Positions 28,139 to 37,540 of a stretch of 64,000 nt of DNA are shown here, in pieces. Below the pieces are notes generated by a model. The model did no database searches, had not been told where the DNA came from, and worked only from the letters and a program-made list of their open reading frames with translations. The stretch's first letter is position 1, and the number at the start of each line of letters is the position of its first letter. Made by a program: the position numbers and the translations under genes. Source of the stretch: Bacteroidales bacterium (lineage in GTDB: Bacteria; Bacteroidota; Bacteroidia; Bacteroidales; JAFGXI01); assembly GCA_016936665.1 (NCBI GenBank), contig JAFGXI010000008.1, positions 109,081 through 173,080 on the forward strand. Reading direction: 5' to 3'.

Positions 28139-28166
28139 GATATACAGGTTTTTGTATTATTCTAAT

Positions 28167-29159
28167 TCACTCCTTTTCTTTTGTTTGTTCTCCTAATTCG
28201 AACGCATCTACTATCTTTTTTACTAAAGCATGACGAACGATGTCTTTTTGATCGAATATCACTTGTTGGACTTCATCAATACCTTTGAGCCAAAGCATTG
28301 CCGTACTCAAACCAGATAAATGTTTTTTTGGTAAATCGATCTGAGTCACATCTCCAGTAACCATGAATTTTGAGTTTTTACCCATTCTGGTTAGAAACAT
28401 TTTAAGCTGATTGATGGTCGCATTTTGGGCCTCGTCTAGTATTACACATGCATTACTAAGAGTACGACCTCTCATAAACGCTAAAGGTGCTATTTCTATA
28501 ACTTTTTCTTCGAAATATTGATCCAATTTACGTTGAGGTAACATATCGAAAAGGGCATCGTAAAGCGGTTGTAGATAAGGGTCGAGTTTTTCTTTTAAGT
28601 CCCCGGGCAAAAAGCCTAATTGTTCTCCAGCCTCTACTGCTGGTCTGGTAAGTACAATACGTTTTACCTCCTTATTTTTTAAGGCCGCAACAGCCAATGC
28701 AATGGCGGTATATGTTTTTCCTGTTCCTGCCGGGCCTACTGCAAAAAGTAAATCTTTATTTTTATATGCTTCTGCTAAAACTTTCTGATTGGGTGTTTTT
28801 GCTCTAATCTGCTCGCCCCTGTTTCCAAATACGATAACATCTTCAGGCATTCCGTTTATAATTAGATCATCGTCGGACAATAAATCTTCTATCACTTCTA
28901 CAGAAAGAGAATTATATCTATGATAATAATCGAGTAAAAAATTAAAACGATCGGTAAACTGGTGCACATCTTTTGTTGAACCAAAAACTTTAATTTCATT
29001 ATCTCTTGCAATAAGCTTTAGCTTAGGGAAATAACTTACGATTTTAGAAAATTTGATGTTTTTTACACCTAGAAAATCGCGAACATCAACCCCCTCTAAT
29101 TTGATGATTTTATCGGGTTTTAACTCTCTATTCTGGCTTTCTTTATTTGTCTCTATCAT
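28167..29159 (-). CDS. phoH: PhoH-like ATPase (YbeZ type)
   Basis: 330 residues. A KH-like N-terminal part is followed by the P-loop FAVGPAGTGKTYTAIALAVA (about residues 135-154), then RIVLTRPAVEAGEQLGFLPG, VILDEAQNATINQLKMFLTR (Walker B, about 238-257) and KFMVTGDVTQIDLP. Family members are RNA-linked ATPases that often work with the RNase YbeY in ribosome maturation; ybeY is not seen here. A -7-like TATTTTTG is on the minus strand at 29190-29197. It is divergent from the DUF62 gene and leads the phoH-purC pair. Confidence 0.93.
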   Translation of the reverse strand: MIETNKESQNRELKPDKIIKLEGVDVRDFLGVKNIKFSKIVSYFPKLKLIARDNEIKVFGSTKDVHQFTDRFNFLLDYYHRYNSLSVEVIEDLLSDDDLIINGMPEDVIVFGNRGEQIRAKTPNQKVLAEAYKNKDLLFAVGPAGTGKTYTAIALAVAALKNKEVKRIVLTRPAVEAGEQLGFLPGDLKEKLDPYLQPLYDALFDMLPQRKLDQYFEEKVIEIAPLAFMRGRTLSNACVILDEAQNATINQLKMFLTRMGKNSKFMVTGDVTQIDLPKKHLSGLSTAMLWLKGIDEVQQVIFDQKDIVRHALVKKIVDAFELGEQTKEKE

Positions 29160-29303
29160 ATAGGCTTTACCAGCTTCGATTTAGATATGCAAAAATAGCA
29201 CTTTGCTTTTTATTAACTATCATTACAAGCTTTTCTGATTTGAAAAATAAATGTACATTTGAAATGCAAAGTAAAACAATTTCAGCAATAAAAAAACAAA
29301 AGA

Positions 29304-30068
29304 ATGCCCATTATAACACTTCTCTCTGATTGGCAAAATAACGATTATTACGTTGGAATTGTTAAAGCAGGTCTATTAGCAAAAAATTCACAAATTCAAA
29401 TTATCGATATTTCTCATCAAATAAAATCGTTTCACTTAATAGAAGGTGCTTTTATTTTACGTTCGTGTATCGATTTATTTCCGAAAAATACAATTCATTT
29501 AGTATCTATAAAAACAGTTGTCGATAAAAACAGCCCTATCGTTGTTGCAAAATACAAAGAACAATGGATTATTTCTTCCAATAATGGATTTATCGATGCT
29601 TTAGGCTTATCGTACGACAATGTTTGGCAAGCAAAAAGCAATGATAGTTCTTTTCCTGAACTAGATTATTTTGTTCCTATTGCACATCAAATATTAGTAA
29701 ACTCGGCTCAAGAATCTTGGGAAACTTTTTCAAATTATAAAAAGATGATCACGGCCAGTCCTTTCGTCGATTCTGAAAAAATGATTTTACAAGTTCATTT
29801 TGTCGATTCTTACGGAAATATTATGATAAAAATCGACCGTAAACAGTTTGAATTGGCACGAAACAACAGACGTTTCGAAATTATGATAGGTAGTTTTCGA
29901 CATAAAGTTAGTTCGCTACACACCAATTATTACGATGTGCCCGAAAGCGAAATTTTCGCCCTTTTTAATAAAGCCAACTGGATGGAAATAGGCATTAGAA
30001 ACGCAAACATTTCGCAGGTCTTAAATCTTAATACAGAGTCGAATATCATTATTAAATTTTTTGAGTAG
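29304..30068 (+). CDS. SAM hydroxide adenosyltransferase-like protein (DUF62)
   Basis: 254 residues. The start ITLLSDWQNNDYYVGIVKAG and the segment IIDISHQIKSFHLIEGAFIL match the DUF62 family, which splits S-adenosylmethionine with water to adenosine and methionine and is related to the fluorinase and chlorinase. The C-terminal domain contains VDSYGNIMIKI (about 171-181), the usual conserved stretch near the active site. The most common family start has TTDFG where this one has SDWQN, so substrate contacts may differ. It has a -7-like TACATTTG at 29254-29261 and is divergent from phoH. Physiological role unknown. Confidence 0.8.
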   Translation: MPIITLLSDWQNNDYYVGIVKAGLLAKNSQIQIIDISHQIKSFHLIEGAFILRSCIDLFPKNTIHLVSIKTVVDKNSPIVVAKYKEQWIISSNNGFIDALGLSYDNVWQAKSNDSSFPELDYFVPIAHQILVNSAQESWETFSNYKKMITASPFVDSEKMILQVHFVDSYGNIMIKIDRKQFELARNNRRFEIMIGSFRHKVSSLHTNYYDVPESEIFALFNKANWMEIGIRNANISQVLNLNTESNIIIKFFE

Positions 30069-30169
30069 AAAGTATTTCTTGCTGAGAACTTATCAAAAAA
30101 CTGATTTAAATTATAATTGAGCAACATTAAATTTTGTATCTTGCCGAGCTGTTTTCAAATAGAAAAGCT

Positions 30170-31120
30170 ATGAATTTACTTGATTTTGAAGAACCAATTG
30201 GCAAGTTGCATGAACAACTTGAAAGCTTAAAAAAGACAGAGCTAGAAAGCGATGTTAAAATGTCTCAAGCCATTGAAGAGGTTGAAAATAAAATTCGTGA
30301 GAAACGCGAAGAAATCTATAAAAACTTAAGCTCGTGGCAAAGAGTTCAAGTATCGAGACATCCCGATAGACCTTATACCTTAAGCTATATTGAAAATATT
30401 ACCAAAGGTGACTTTATCGAATTGCACGGCGACAGAACTGTAAAAGACGACAAAGCAATGATTGGTGGCTTTGGTAATTTAGACGGAAGAACAGTTATGT
30501 TTATTGGTCAGCAAAAAGGTATAAATACCAAAATGCGTCAATATAGAAATTTCGGAATGGCAAACCCCGAAGGTTATCGTAAAGCCTTGCGTTTAATGAA
30601 ATTAGCCGAAAAATTCAATAAACCTATTGTTACATTTATCGATACTCCCGGAGCGTTCCCCGGACTAGAAGCCGAAGAAAGAGGACAAGGCGAAGCTATT
30701 GCACGAAATTTATTTGAAATGTTTCGTTTAAAAGTACCTGTAATCTGTATTATTATAGGAGAAGGAGCTTCTGGTGGCGCTTTAGGCATCGGTATCGGCG
30801 ATCGCGTTTTAATGCTAGAAAACACATGGTATTCTGTAATTTCTCCAGAATCTTGTTCATCCATATTATGGAGAAGTTGGGAACATAAAGAAGATGCCGC
30901 AGAAGCGTTAAAACTTACTGCTGATCACATGAAAAAACATGGTTTAATTGATGGCATAATTAAGGAACCTATTGGTGGTGCTCATGCCGATAAAGACAAA
31001 ATGTTCGATATTGTAAAAAAACGCATTAAGAAAGAATTAAAAGAGCTCGATGAGCTTAATAGTGAAGAACGCATCGCTCAGAGAATTGAAAAATTCTCTA
31101 GCATGGGTGTTTATGCATAA
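30170..31120 (+). CDS. accA: Acetyl-CoA carboxylase carboxyltransferase subunit alpha
   Basis: 316 residues from the ATG at 30170 ([20 protein letters not shown]), the normal AccA start; a TTG 36 bases upstream is less likely. AccA moves the carboxyl group from biotin to acetyl-CoA with AccD. Visible: [80 protein letters not shown] and [20 protein letters not shown]. It is monocistronic and closed by a terminator. The biotin carboxylase gene (accC) is 20 kb away in the same window; accB and accD are not seen. Confidence 0.96.
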   Translation: MNLLDFEEPIGKLHEQLESLKKTELESDVKMSQAIEEVENKIREKREEIYKNLSSWQRVQVSRHPDRPYTLSYIENITKGDFIELHGDRTVKDDKAMIGGFGNLDGRTVMFIGQQKGINTKMRQYRNFGMANPEGYRKALRLMKLAEKFNKPIVTFIDTPGAFPGLEAEERGQGEAIARNLFEMFRLKVPVICIIIGEGASGGALGIGIGDRVLMLENTWYSVISPESCSSILWRSWEHKEDAAEALKLTADHMKKHGLIDGIIKEPIGGAHADKDKMFDIVKKRIKKELKELDELNSEERIAQRIEKFSSMGVYA

Positions 31121-31130
31121 TAAAAAAATT

Positions 31131-31157
31131 AAAAAGCACCTTTTTGGTGCTTTTTTT
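31131..31157 (+). terminator. Terminator after accA
   Basis: AAAAAGCACC and GGTGCTTTTT pair perfectly around five T, followed by further T. The next gene starts only 14 bases after the T run. Confidence 0.85.
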
Positions 31158-31170
31158 ATTTACCAAATAA

Positions 31171-32385
31171 TTGCATCAAAACAATCAAACTATAAGATTT
31201 TTCAATCCTACTGCCGAACTAGCAATTGCCAATGGATTAATTAGTTATCAGCCAAATTCACTTTTGAAAAGATTCGAAAGTGATTTAGCGTATTTACCCT
31301 ATGTGCTATCTTCAAACGAAGATTTAATATTGGTTGATAAGTACGAAAATTTCGAGCACGTAGATTTGCTTAAATCATGCGGATTCAAAACACCCGGACA
31401 GATTCTCCAAACCGATTTTTTTAAATATCCGCCAAGGGTAGTTGACAAAAACAACAATTTTATACCTTGGTGTTGGGCGCCGAACATTGAGCATAAACTT
31501 ACCAAATTCGGATATCTTGAGCGTACTAACGTTCGATCGATAGAGTCGAAATGGACCAATCAAAGATATTTTTACAGCAGAGCATTTGCTCTCGATGTAT
31601 TAAATAAGATAAAACCTGAACTCGATCCAAAAATCACAATCGACAATAACGACAGTCCTCAAATAGTGAACTCAATTGAGTCGGTAAAAGAACTCCTCGA
31701 AAGATATAAAGCATTAGTATTAAAAGCACCGTGGAGCTCTTCGGGCAGAGGGCTTATTGTTTTGAAAAAAGCTCTGCTACCGGAAAACATCATTCAACGT
31801 ATCAATAGTATTTTAAAGGAGCAAACATACCTAATGGCAGAGCCTTTATTGAATAAAAAAATGGATTTTGCAATACAATTCGAAGCAAAAAATGAATCGA
31901 TAACATTTGCTGGAGAATCGTATTTCGAAACCGATTCTGTCGGGCAATATCAGAAAAATTATATCAATACATACCCCGACAAGGTCGAGCAAGAAGTCAT
32001 TTTATTTTGGGAAAGCATTAAGAATGATATCATAAACAAACTTACTAAAACTTTGATTGATAAAAAGTTGTACTTGCAGCATCAAGGTTTTTTTGGTGTT
32101 GATATGTTGATTTTTACAAAAGGAGATCAGCTTAAAATACAACCATGCCTAGAAATCAACTTAAGACAAAACATGGGCATTGTTACAAAAAAAATAATCG
32201 ACACGATACATCCCGAAGCTAAAGGCACTTTTAACATTTTCTTTGAGCCAAAACTTTCGTACGAAACATTCATTGATCATGCGTTCAAAAAACCAACAAT
32301 GGCCGACGATAAGTTAATTAAAGGCTTAATACCTTTAACATCTCATCGCGAAAAAAAGTTTGGGGCATACATCGAACTCCATTAA
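31171..32385 (+). CDS. ATP-grasp family protein of unknown function, TTG start
   Basis: 404 residues. A stop codon lies directly before the TTG at 31171 in frame, and no ATG follows for hundreds of bases, so TTG must be the start. The opening TIRFFNPTAELAIANGLISY resembles a Bacteroidota-specific family that begins FNPEHDLAL. An ATP-grasp core is suggested by LKAPWSSSGRGLIVLKKAL (about residues 185-203; nucleotide-binding loop), GFFGVDMLIF (about 305) and LEINLRQNMG (about 325; metal ligands). ATP-grasp enzymes join acids to amines or thiols; the substrate is unknown. No conserved partner is next to it, and the accA terminator sits just upstream, so the source of its transcript is unclear. 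Confidence 0.75.
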   Translation: MHQNNQTIRFFNPTAELAIANGLISYQPNSLLKRFESDLAYLPYVLSSNEDLILVDKYENFEHVDLLKSCGFKTPGQILQTDFFKYPPRVVDKNNNFIPWCWAPNIEHKLTKFGYLERTNVRSIESKWTNQRYFYSRAFALDVLNKIKPELDPKITIDNNDSPQIVNSIESVKELLERYKALVLKAPWSSSGRGLIVLKKALLPENIIQRINSILKEQTYLMAEPLLNKKMDFAIQFEAKNESITFAGESYFETDSVGQYQKNYINTYPDKVEQEVILFWESIKNDIINKLTKTLIDKKLYLQHQGFFGVDMLIFTKGDQLKIQPCLEINLRQNMGIVTKKIIDTIHPEAKGTFNIFFEPKLSYETFIDHAFKKPTMADDKLIKGLIPLTSHREKKFGAYIELH

Positions 32386-32453
32386 ACAAATCTATCAGAA
32401 TGCTAATGTTTTCAATCTAAGCCCTATATTTGCAATTGTAGTTGTAAAATAGT

Positions 32454-34757
32454 ATGAAGCTTTATTTATTACTTTTCATTTTCTCATTAGGTATCATTTT
32501 TTCTGCTTGTAATAGCACAAAGAATATTCCTCAAGGCCGTCAATTATTGGTTAAAAACAATGTAATTAGCCTTGATAAAAAAATTAGCAACGAGCAGATC
32601 TACAACTACATTAAACAAAGAGAAAACACTAAAACAGCCATGTTTTTTAACTTTCATTTATGGATTTACAATATGGCTGAGGATGGAAAAAATAGATTTT
32701 GGAAACGATGGTTAGGGATTTATAAAATGGGCAGAATCATTGGCGAACCGCCTGTCCTTCTAGATACTGTTTTAATTAAAAAATCGAGAGAACAAATTGA
32801 TAAATATCTAAAAAACAAAGGCTACTACGAATCAACAATAAGCGACTCCATAAAAATCGGAAGGAGAAATTTAAAAAAAGCAAAAGTCTATTATATAATT
32901 GATGCTGGCGAGCCAACCACGATTAAGAATATTAAATACAATATTCAAGATAGCACAATTAGGGAAATCGTTTTTGCCGATACACTAAACAATTTTTTAA
33001 AAAGAGAACATTTTTTAGATGCTGACCTTATGCAATCCGAACGTATAAGAATTAGCTCGATTCTTAAAAATAATGGCTATTTCGATTTTTCCAAAGAATA
33101 CATTTATTATCAAGTCGACACAAATATTGGGAATCATCAAGCTAATATTGAGCTTAAAATAATAAACCCTGATTTTGGAGTACATCAACAATACGCCATT
33201 AATGAGATATACTTTTTCAACGATTTCAATCCACAAGTATTTATGCGCGAAAAAGAAGCGTACTACCAATTATTCGATACCACTAAATATAACAATCTAT
33301 TTATCCTCAATAGAAAAGAGCCATTTGTTAAACCTAAAGTCATCGAAAATGCAAGCTATATTGCAAGAGGAAATCTATACAATAGTAACGATGTACAAAG
33401 AACCATTAAACGCTTATATTCGCTTAACGAATACAAATTAGTGAATGTTCGTTATAACGTACTGCAAGACACTTCCAAGCTAGATGTTTTAGTTCAACTC
33501 AGTCCTTTTTCTAAGTATAATTACATTGCCGAAGTAGAAGGAACAAACAGCTCAGGAAACTTTGGTATAGGAGGCCGTTATACCTATCAGCATAAAAGCT
33601 TATTTAAAGGTGCCGAAATATTAAATATCTCTGCCTTTGGCAAAATTGAAGCGCAAAATGCATTAACTCCAACTGAAGAAGAAATTGTATTTAATAGTAC
33701 TGAGTTTGGGGGCAATATGAGCCTTCACTTTCCTAAATTCATTTTACCCTTCAGATCTGAACGGTTTATTAAAAAATATCACCCTCGAACAGCTATCGAA
33801 ACCAGTGTTAATTATAAGAACAGACCGGAATATCAACGCTCAATTGTTGGGGGGTATTTGGGTTACTATTGGAATAGCGAAAAATATTTTAAGCATCAAT
33901 TTAAACTAATTGAGCTAAATGCTGTGAAAGTTTTTAACATGGATGAAGATTATGCCAACAGTATAAAAAATACTTATCTCGAAAAATCATTCGATGATTA
34001 TTTGATTTCAGCAACTAATTACACATTGTATTTTACCAATGAATCTGAAAAGAAATCGAAAAACTTCTTCACATTTATTGCCGTTGGAGAATTGGCAGGT
34101 AATACCTTAAATATGTACAGTCATATTGCCGGAAAAGAAAAAATTGATAACTCATACGAAATCTTCGAAAATATTTTTGCGCAATATTGGCGTACGGAAC
34201 TCGACATTCGTTACAACATTAAATCGAAAAAAAAAGACCAATTAGTATATCGGCTTTATGGCGGGTACGCACATCCCTATGGTAATATTACAGCAATGCC
34301 TTATGTTAAGCAATTCTACTCCGGTGGAGCCAACGGCATGAGAGCATGGCCTGCAAGAAGCTTAGGCCCTGGCTCCTATTATAACGACGATAGAATATAC
34401 TACAACGAATCTGCCGATTTTAAGTTAGAAGGAAACATCGAGTACCGTTTCAATATAATAGGTGTTCTTAATGTTGCTTTGTTTGTAGATGCCGGGAATA
34501 TTTGGTCTACCAGTTCAGAAGACCCAAGGCAAGGTGCAATCTTCGAAACCGAAGATTTTATAAGTGAAATTGCTATTGGAGCCGGACTTGGTATTAGACT
34601 CGATTTTTCGTTTTTCATCTTTAGAATTGATTATGGATTCAGAATTCGAGACCCAAAAGAAACACCTAGCGAAAGATGGATTATTACAAATTCTGCATTC
34701 AATCCATTAAATGGCGACTATTCTATGTTTAACTTTGGTATTGGTTACCCTTTTTAA
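32454..34757 (+). CDS. tamL: TamL: TamA/BamA-like outer-membrane lipoprotein
   Basis: 767 residues. A lipoprotein signal (about 1-18, lipobox FSAC followed by NSTKNIPQGRQLL) is followed by POTRA-like repeats (GYYESTISDSI, NNGYFDFSKEYIYYQVDT) and a C-terminal 16-strand Omp85-type barrel. Barrel features: FGIGGRYTYQHKSLFKGAE, the lid-lock-like YSGGANGMRAWPARSLGPGS (about 622-641), IGVLNVALFVDAGNIW and the end MFNFGIGYPF. In Bacteroidota TamL replaces TamA and works with TamB in envelope assembly. A -7-like TATATTTG is at 32425-32432. tamB is not in the window. The downstream barrel gene begins about 100 bases later. Confidence 0.9.
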   Translation: MKLYLLLFIFSLGIIFSACNSTKNIPQGRQLLVKNNVISLDKKISNEQIYNYIKQRENTKTAMFFNFHLWIYNMAEDGKNRFWKRWLGIYKMGRIIGEPPVLLDTVLIKKSREQIDKYLKNKGYYESTISDSIKIGRRNLKKAKVYYIIDAGEPTTIKNIKYNIQDSTIREIVFADTLNNFLKREHFLDADLMQSERIRISSILKNNGYFDFSKEYIYYQVDTNIGNHQANIELKIINPDFGVHQQYAINEIYFFNDFNPQVFMREKEAYYQLFDTTKYNNLFILNRKEPFVKPKVIENASYIARGNLYNSNDVQRTIKRLYSLNEYKLVNVRYNVLQDTSKLDVLVQLSPFSKYNYIAEVEGTNSSGNFGIGGRYTYQHKSLFKGAEILNISAFGKIEAQNALTPTEEEIVFNSTEFGGNMSLHFPKFILPFRSERFIKKYHPRTAIETSVNYKNRPEYQRSIVGGYLGYYWNSEKYFKHQFKLIELNAVKVFNMDEDYANSIKNTYLEKSFDDYLISATNYTLYFTNESEKKSKNFFTFIAVGELAGNTLNMYSHIAGKEKIDNSYEIFENIFAQYWRTELDIRYNIKSKKKDQLVYRLYGGYAHPYGNITAMPYVKQFYSGGANGMRAWPARSLGPGSYYNDDRIYYNESADFKLEGNIEYRFNIIGVLNVALFVDAGNIWSTSSEDPRQGAIFETEDFISEIAIGAGLGIRLDFSFFIFRIDYGFRIRDPKETPSERWIITNSAFNPLNGDYSMFNFGIGYPF

Positions 34758-34854
34758 TACATTTGCTATTCCTTTTTGTGCGATCATTAGGGATAACAAC
34801 AAGAAGAAACATACTGTAAATTCAAATAAGTTGAATAAAATTATTTTTAAATAC

Positions 34855-35601
34855 ATGAAAAGAAACTGGTTTTTCATTGTAACATTATTGATGATAATTA
34901 GCAATACAACCTCAGCTCAAGTATTTTTAGGAGGCCGCGCTGGATTAAACATGAGCCTATTAGCACTTTCGGACGAAATCGCACCTTATTCTGAATTAAC
35001 CCAGCCTACTCCTAAACTAAACGCAAATTTAGCGCTTAATGCTTACTTCGAAATTGGGCCTTATTTTTCTATTCAGCCAGAGTTTATATATAACAGAAAG
35101 GGATTAAAATCGAAGGCAGCGTTCGATACTGGTAGTAAGCAAGACTCTTCTATTTACGGAGAACTTCAATATTCTTTCGACTATTTCGAGTTTCCTTTAA
35201 TGTTAAAACTTTCTTTAAACAACGAAGGGTTTGACCCTTTTTTTGAATTTGGGGCTTATTATGGTTATCTTATTCAAGCCAAATATGTGTCAGACATATA
35301 TCTAAACGACGAAAAATTCATTTCAGAAGATTATAAACCAAGTCTGACAAAGCCTAACGTATCTGGTATTTCATTTAACAGAAACGAATGGGGTTTTAAA
35401 GCAGGAATTGGGGGCATGTTTAAAACAAACAGAGGAGCATTCTATTTTTCAATCCGTTATTCTCAAGGATTAACCGATATCTTTAATTATACTGAAAAAA
35501 CATCAAGCTACGAAAAAAGCTATAACAGAGTATTTCAACTAAATTTCGGTTATTTATTGGAGTTAAGAAAAAGTAATAATAACAAAATTTATTACTATTA
35601 A
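34855..35601 (+). CDS. Outer-membrane beta-barrel (porin-like) protein
   Basis: 248 residues from the ATG at 34855; longer in-frame starts would lack a signal peptide, whereas MKRNWFFIVTLLMIISNTTS is a good one (cleavage after TTSAQ). The rest alternates polar and hydrophobic residues with Gly/Tyr turns, e.g. VFLGGRAGLNMSLLAL, FSIQPEFIYNRKGL, FEFPLMLKLSL and a C-terminal FGYLLELRKS, typical of PF13568-like barrels of Bacteroidota. Ligand and role are unknown. gldA starts 2 bases after its stop, so the two are co-transcribed, and tamL may belong to the same unit. Confidence 0.82.
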   Translation: MKRNWFFIVTLLMIISNTTSAQVFLGGRAGLNMSLLALSDEIAPYSELTQPTPKLNANLALNAYFEIGPYFSIQPEFIYNRKGLKSKAAFDTGSKQDSSIYGELQYSFDYFEFPLMLKLSLNNEGFDPFFEFGAYYGYLIQAKYVSDIYLNDEKFISEDYKPSLTKPNVSGISFNRNEWGFKAGIGGMFKTNRGAFYFSIRYSQGLTDIFNYTEKTSSYEKSYNRVFQLNFGYLLELRKSNNNKIYYY

Positions 35602-35603
35602 AG

Positions 35604-36512
35604 ATGTCGATTAGTGTAAAAAATGTAAGCAAACTTTACGGAAGCCAAAAAGCACTTAACAACGTAAGTTTCGAGATTAAAAGCGGAGAAATTGTTGGTT
35701 TTCTTGGTCCTAATGGTGCCGGAAAATCAACCATGATGAAGATAATCACAGGGTATATTCCTGCCAACAGCGGCGAAGTTTTAGTAAACGACATAGAAAT
35801 CGATGCCGACGCTACCGAAATTCGTAATAAAATAGGTTATCTCCCAGAACATAATCCGTTGTATCTCGAAATGTTTGTAAGAGAATACTTACTATTTGTT
35901 GCCGGAATGTATCATGTTTCCTCTGCTTCGAAAAAAGTAGAAGACATGATTAACCTCACCGGTTTATCGAAAGAAAGTAACAAAAAAATCGGACAATTGT
36001 CAAAAGGTTACAGGCAAAGAGTTGGCATTGCTCAAGCATTAATTCACGATCCGGAAGTTTTAATTTTAGATGAACCAACATCGGGTTTAGATCCGAACCA
36101 AATTATCGAAATTCGAGAGTTAATTGCCAAAGTAGGAAAAGAAAAAACTGTAATGTTATCGACGCATATTATGCAAGAGGTAGAAGCCATTTGCGATAGA
36201 GTCATCATTATTAATAATGGCGAAATTGTTGCTAGCGAAAACACCAAAGAAGCTTCCAAAATGTTGCAAAAGCAAGATTTCGTTATCCAATTAGAAGTAG
36301 ATACAATACTTCAAAGTTCGTTGTTCGAAAAACAATTCAAATTAACTGAAAACAAGCAAGTTAACGAATTTACATGGCTTTTTAAAACGGAAAATGATAT
36401 TAGACCGGAGCTATTTGAGTTAGCCGTAAAAGAAGGATTTAAAGTATTATCGCTTCAAAAAATTGAAAAATCTTTAGAACAAATCTTCCAAGAACTGACC
36501 AAAAACAAATAA
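35604..36512 (+). CDS. gldA: Gliding-motility ABC transporter ATPase GldA
   Basis: 302 residues. ABC motifs: Walker A GFLGPNGAGKSTMMKII (about 33-49), Q-loop region NKIGYLPEHNPLYLEMFVRE, signature LSKGYRQRVGIAQAL (about 132-146), Walker B VLILDEPTSGLDPNQI (about 151-166) and the switch His in STHIMQEVEAICD. The Bacteroidota GldA form has the YLPEHNPLY segment and a C-terminal ending LEQIFQELTK. GldA works with the GldF-GldG permease in gliding and affects GldJ; gldF and gldG are not seen here. It is directly preceded by the barrel gene. Whether the organism glides cannot be told, since related ABC ATPases are kept in non-gliders too. Confidence 0.85.
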   Translation: MSISVKNVSKLYGSQKALNNVSFEIKSGEIVGFLGPNGAGKSTMMKIITGYIPANSGEVLVNDIEIDADATEIRNKIGYLPEHNPLYLEMFVREYLLFVAGMYHVSSASKKVEDMINLTGLSKESNKKIGQLSKGYRQRVGIAQALIHDPEVLILDEPTSGLDPNQIIEIRELIAKVGKEKTVMLSTHIMQEVEAICDRVIIINNGEIVASENTKEASKMLQKQDFVIQLEVDTILQSSLFEKQFKLTENKQVNEFTWLFKTENDIRPELFELAVKEGFKVLSLQKIEKSLEQIFQELTKNK

Positions 36513-36544
36513 TCCGTTTAGGTTCATAAAATTCCTTAAAATGT

Positions 36545-36575
36545 TTTGACTGTATTTTTACAGCCATTACCTTTA
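36545..36575 (+). promoter_or_regulatory. Near-consensus promoter for the carboxypeptidase-regulatory-like gene
   Basis: TTTG at 36545-36548, a 19-base spacer, and TACCTTTA at 36568-36575 (one mismatch to TAnnTTTG). A small inverted repeat CTGTATTTTTACAG (36550-36563) lies in the spacer. Confidence 0.4.
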
Positions 36576-36594
36576 GTTTTTCATTAGTTAAACT

Positions 36595-37317
36595 TTGAAA
36601 ACACAACTGCTACTTCTCTTTTTACTCATCAGTACTTGGGGTTTTACCCAAGATGAAGGCTTATTGTTTGGCCAAATCAAAGAATTTGGGAATGAAGCTC
36701 CAATTGCCACTGCGCATGTACTCAACCTTAAAACACTAAAGGGAACAATAAGCAACACCAACGGTTTATTTATGATTCCGGTCGAAATAGGCGATTTTGT
36801 AAAAGTTTCGTTTTTAGGATTCAACGACAATTACTATTTGGTTCAAAAAATCGATAAGGATACAATTCAATTAAAAATGATTCCAAAAGCTTATCAAATT
36901 GAAGAAGTCGATGTCTATCCTTGGACCAAAGAAGAATTTAAATACGAATTTGTTAATCACGATTTTAAAAAAGATTCTATCGATCAATTAAAAGACAAGA
37001 TAACACTTAGCGAAGAAGATATCGAGGCTGCCCAAATGGGGAAAGGTTATATTGCTATTCCTATTTTTGCAAATTACAAAACCAAAAAAGAAAAGCAAAT
37101 CATAGCCCTAGAGGAGTTAAAAAAATGGGTTGCTAAAGAAGAAGAATACCGAAAACTCATCCAACGAATTACAGGCTATAAAGAAGCTGAATTAAATGCA
37201 TTTATCATTTTTTGTAATTTCAGCAAACGATATATAATGTACGCCAGAGAATACTACTTAGGTTTAGCCATCAGTAAAAAATATTTGGAATTCGAAAAAC
37301 TAAAATCCAAACGTTGA
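36595..37317 (+). CDS. Exported carboxypeptidase-regulatory-like domain protein, TTG start
   Basis: 240 residues, starting with TTG; the signal peptide TQLLLLFLLISTWGFTQ fixes the start. Residues about 22-95 are a CarboxypepD_reg-like Ig fold (GLLFGQIKEFGNEAPIATAH, GTISNTNGLFMIPVEIGD, VKVSFLGF). The rest is charged and helical (TKEEFKYEFVNHDFKKDSID, EELKKWVAKEEEYRKLIQRI) and keeps about 120 residues without a known fold. Such proteins are periplasmic or outer-membrane associated in Bacteroidota; the function is unknown. It is preceded by gldA (82 bases) and followed by ppdK. Confidence 0.7.
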   Translation: MKTQLLLLFLLISTWGFTQDEGLLFGQIKEFGNEAPIATAHVLNLKTLKGTISNTNGLFMIPVEIGDFVKVSFLGFNDNYYLVQKIDKDTIQLKMIPKAYQIEEVDVYPWTKEEFKYEFVNHDFKKDSIDQLKDKITLSEEDIEAAQMGKGYIAIPIFANYKTKKEKQIIALEELKKWVAKEEEYRKLIQRITGYKEAELNAFIIFCNFSKRYIMYAREYYLGLAISKKYLEFEKLKSKR

Positions 37318-37540
37318 AACAAATCAGAGTTAAAAACGGTAAAATTCCGTTCCTAAATTTTAACTTTAAAAAACTTAACATTGATAAATTTCATAGTCTA
37401 TTTTCTTGAAAATATTTTAACTTTGAAACCCATAGTTAAATTGCGGTTAGTGTTTTTTAATTCGTAATTAATTTCTACTAATAAGCGTTTTCAATGGCCA
37501 AATTTTAATAAAAACATTATCAATATATAATTTATAAAGT

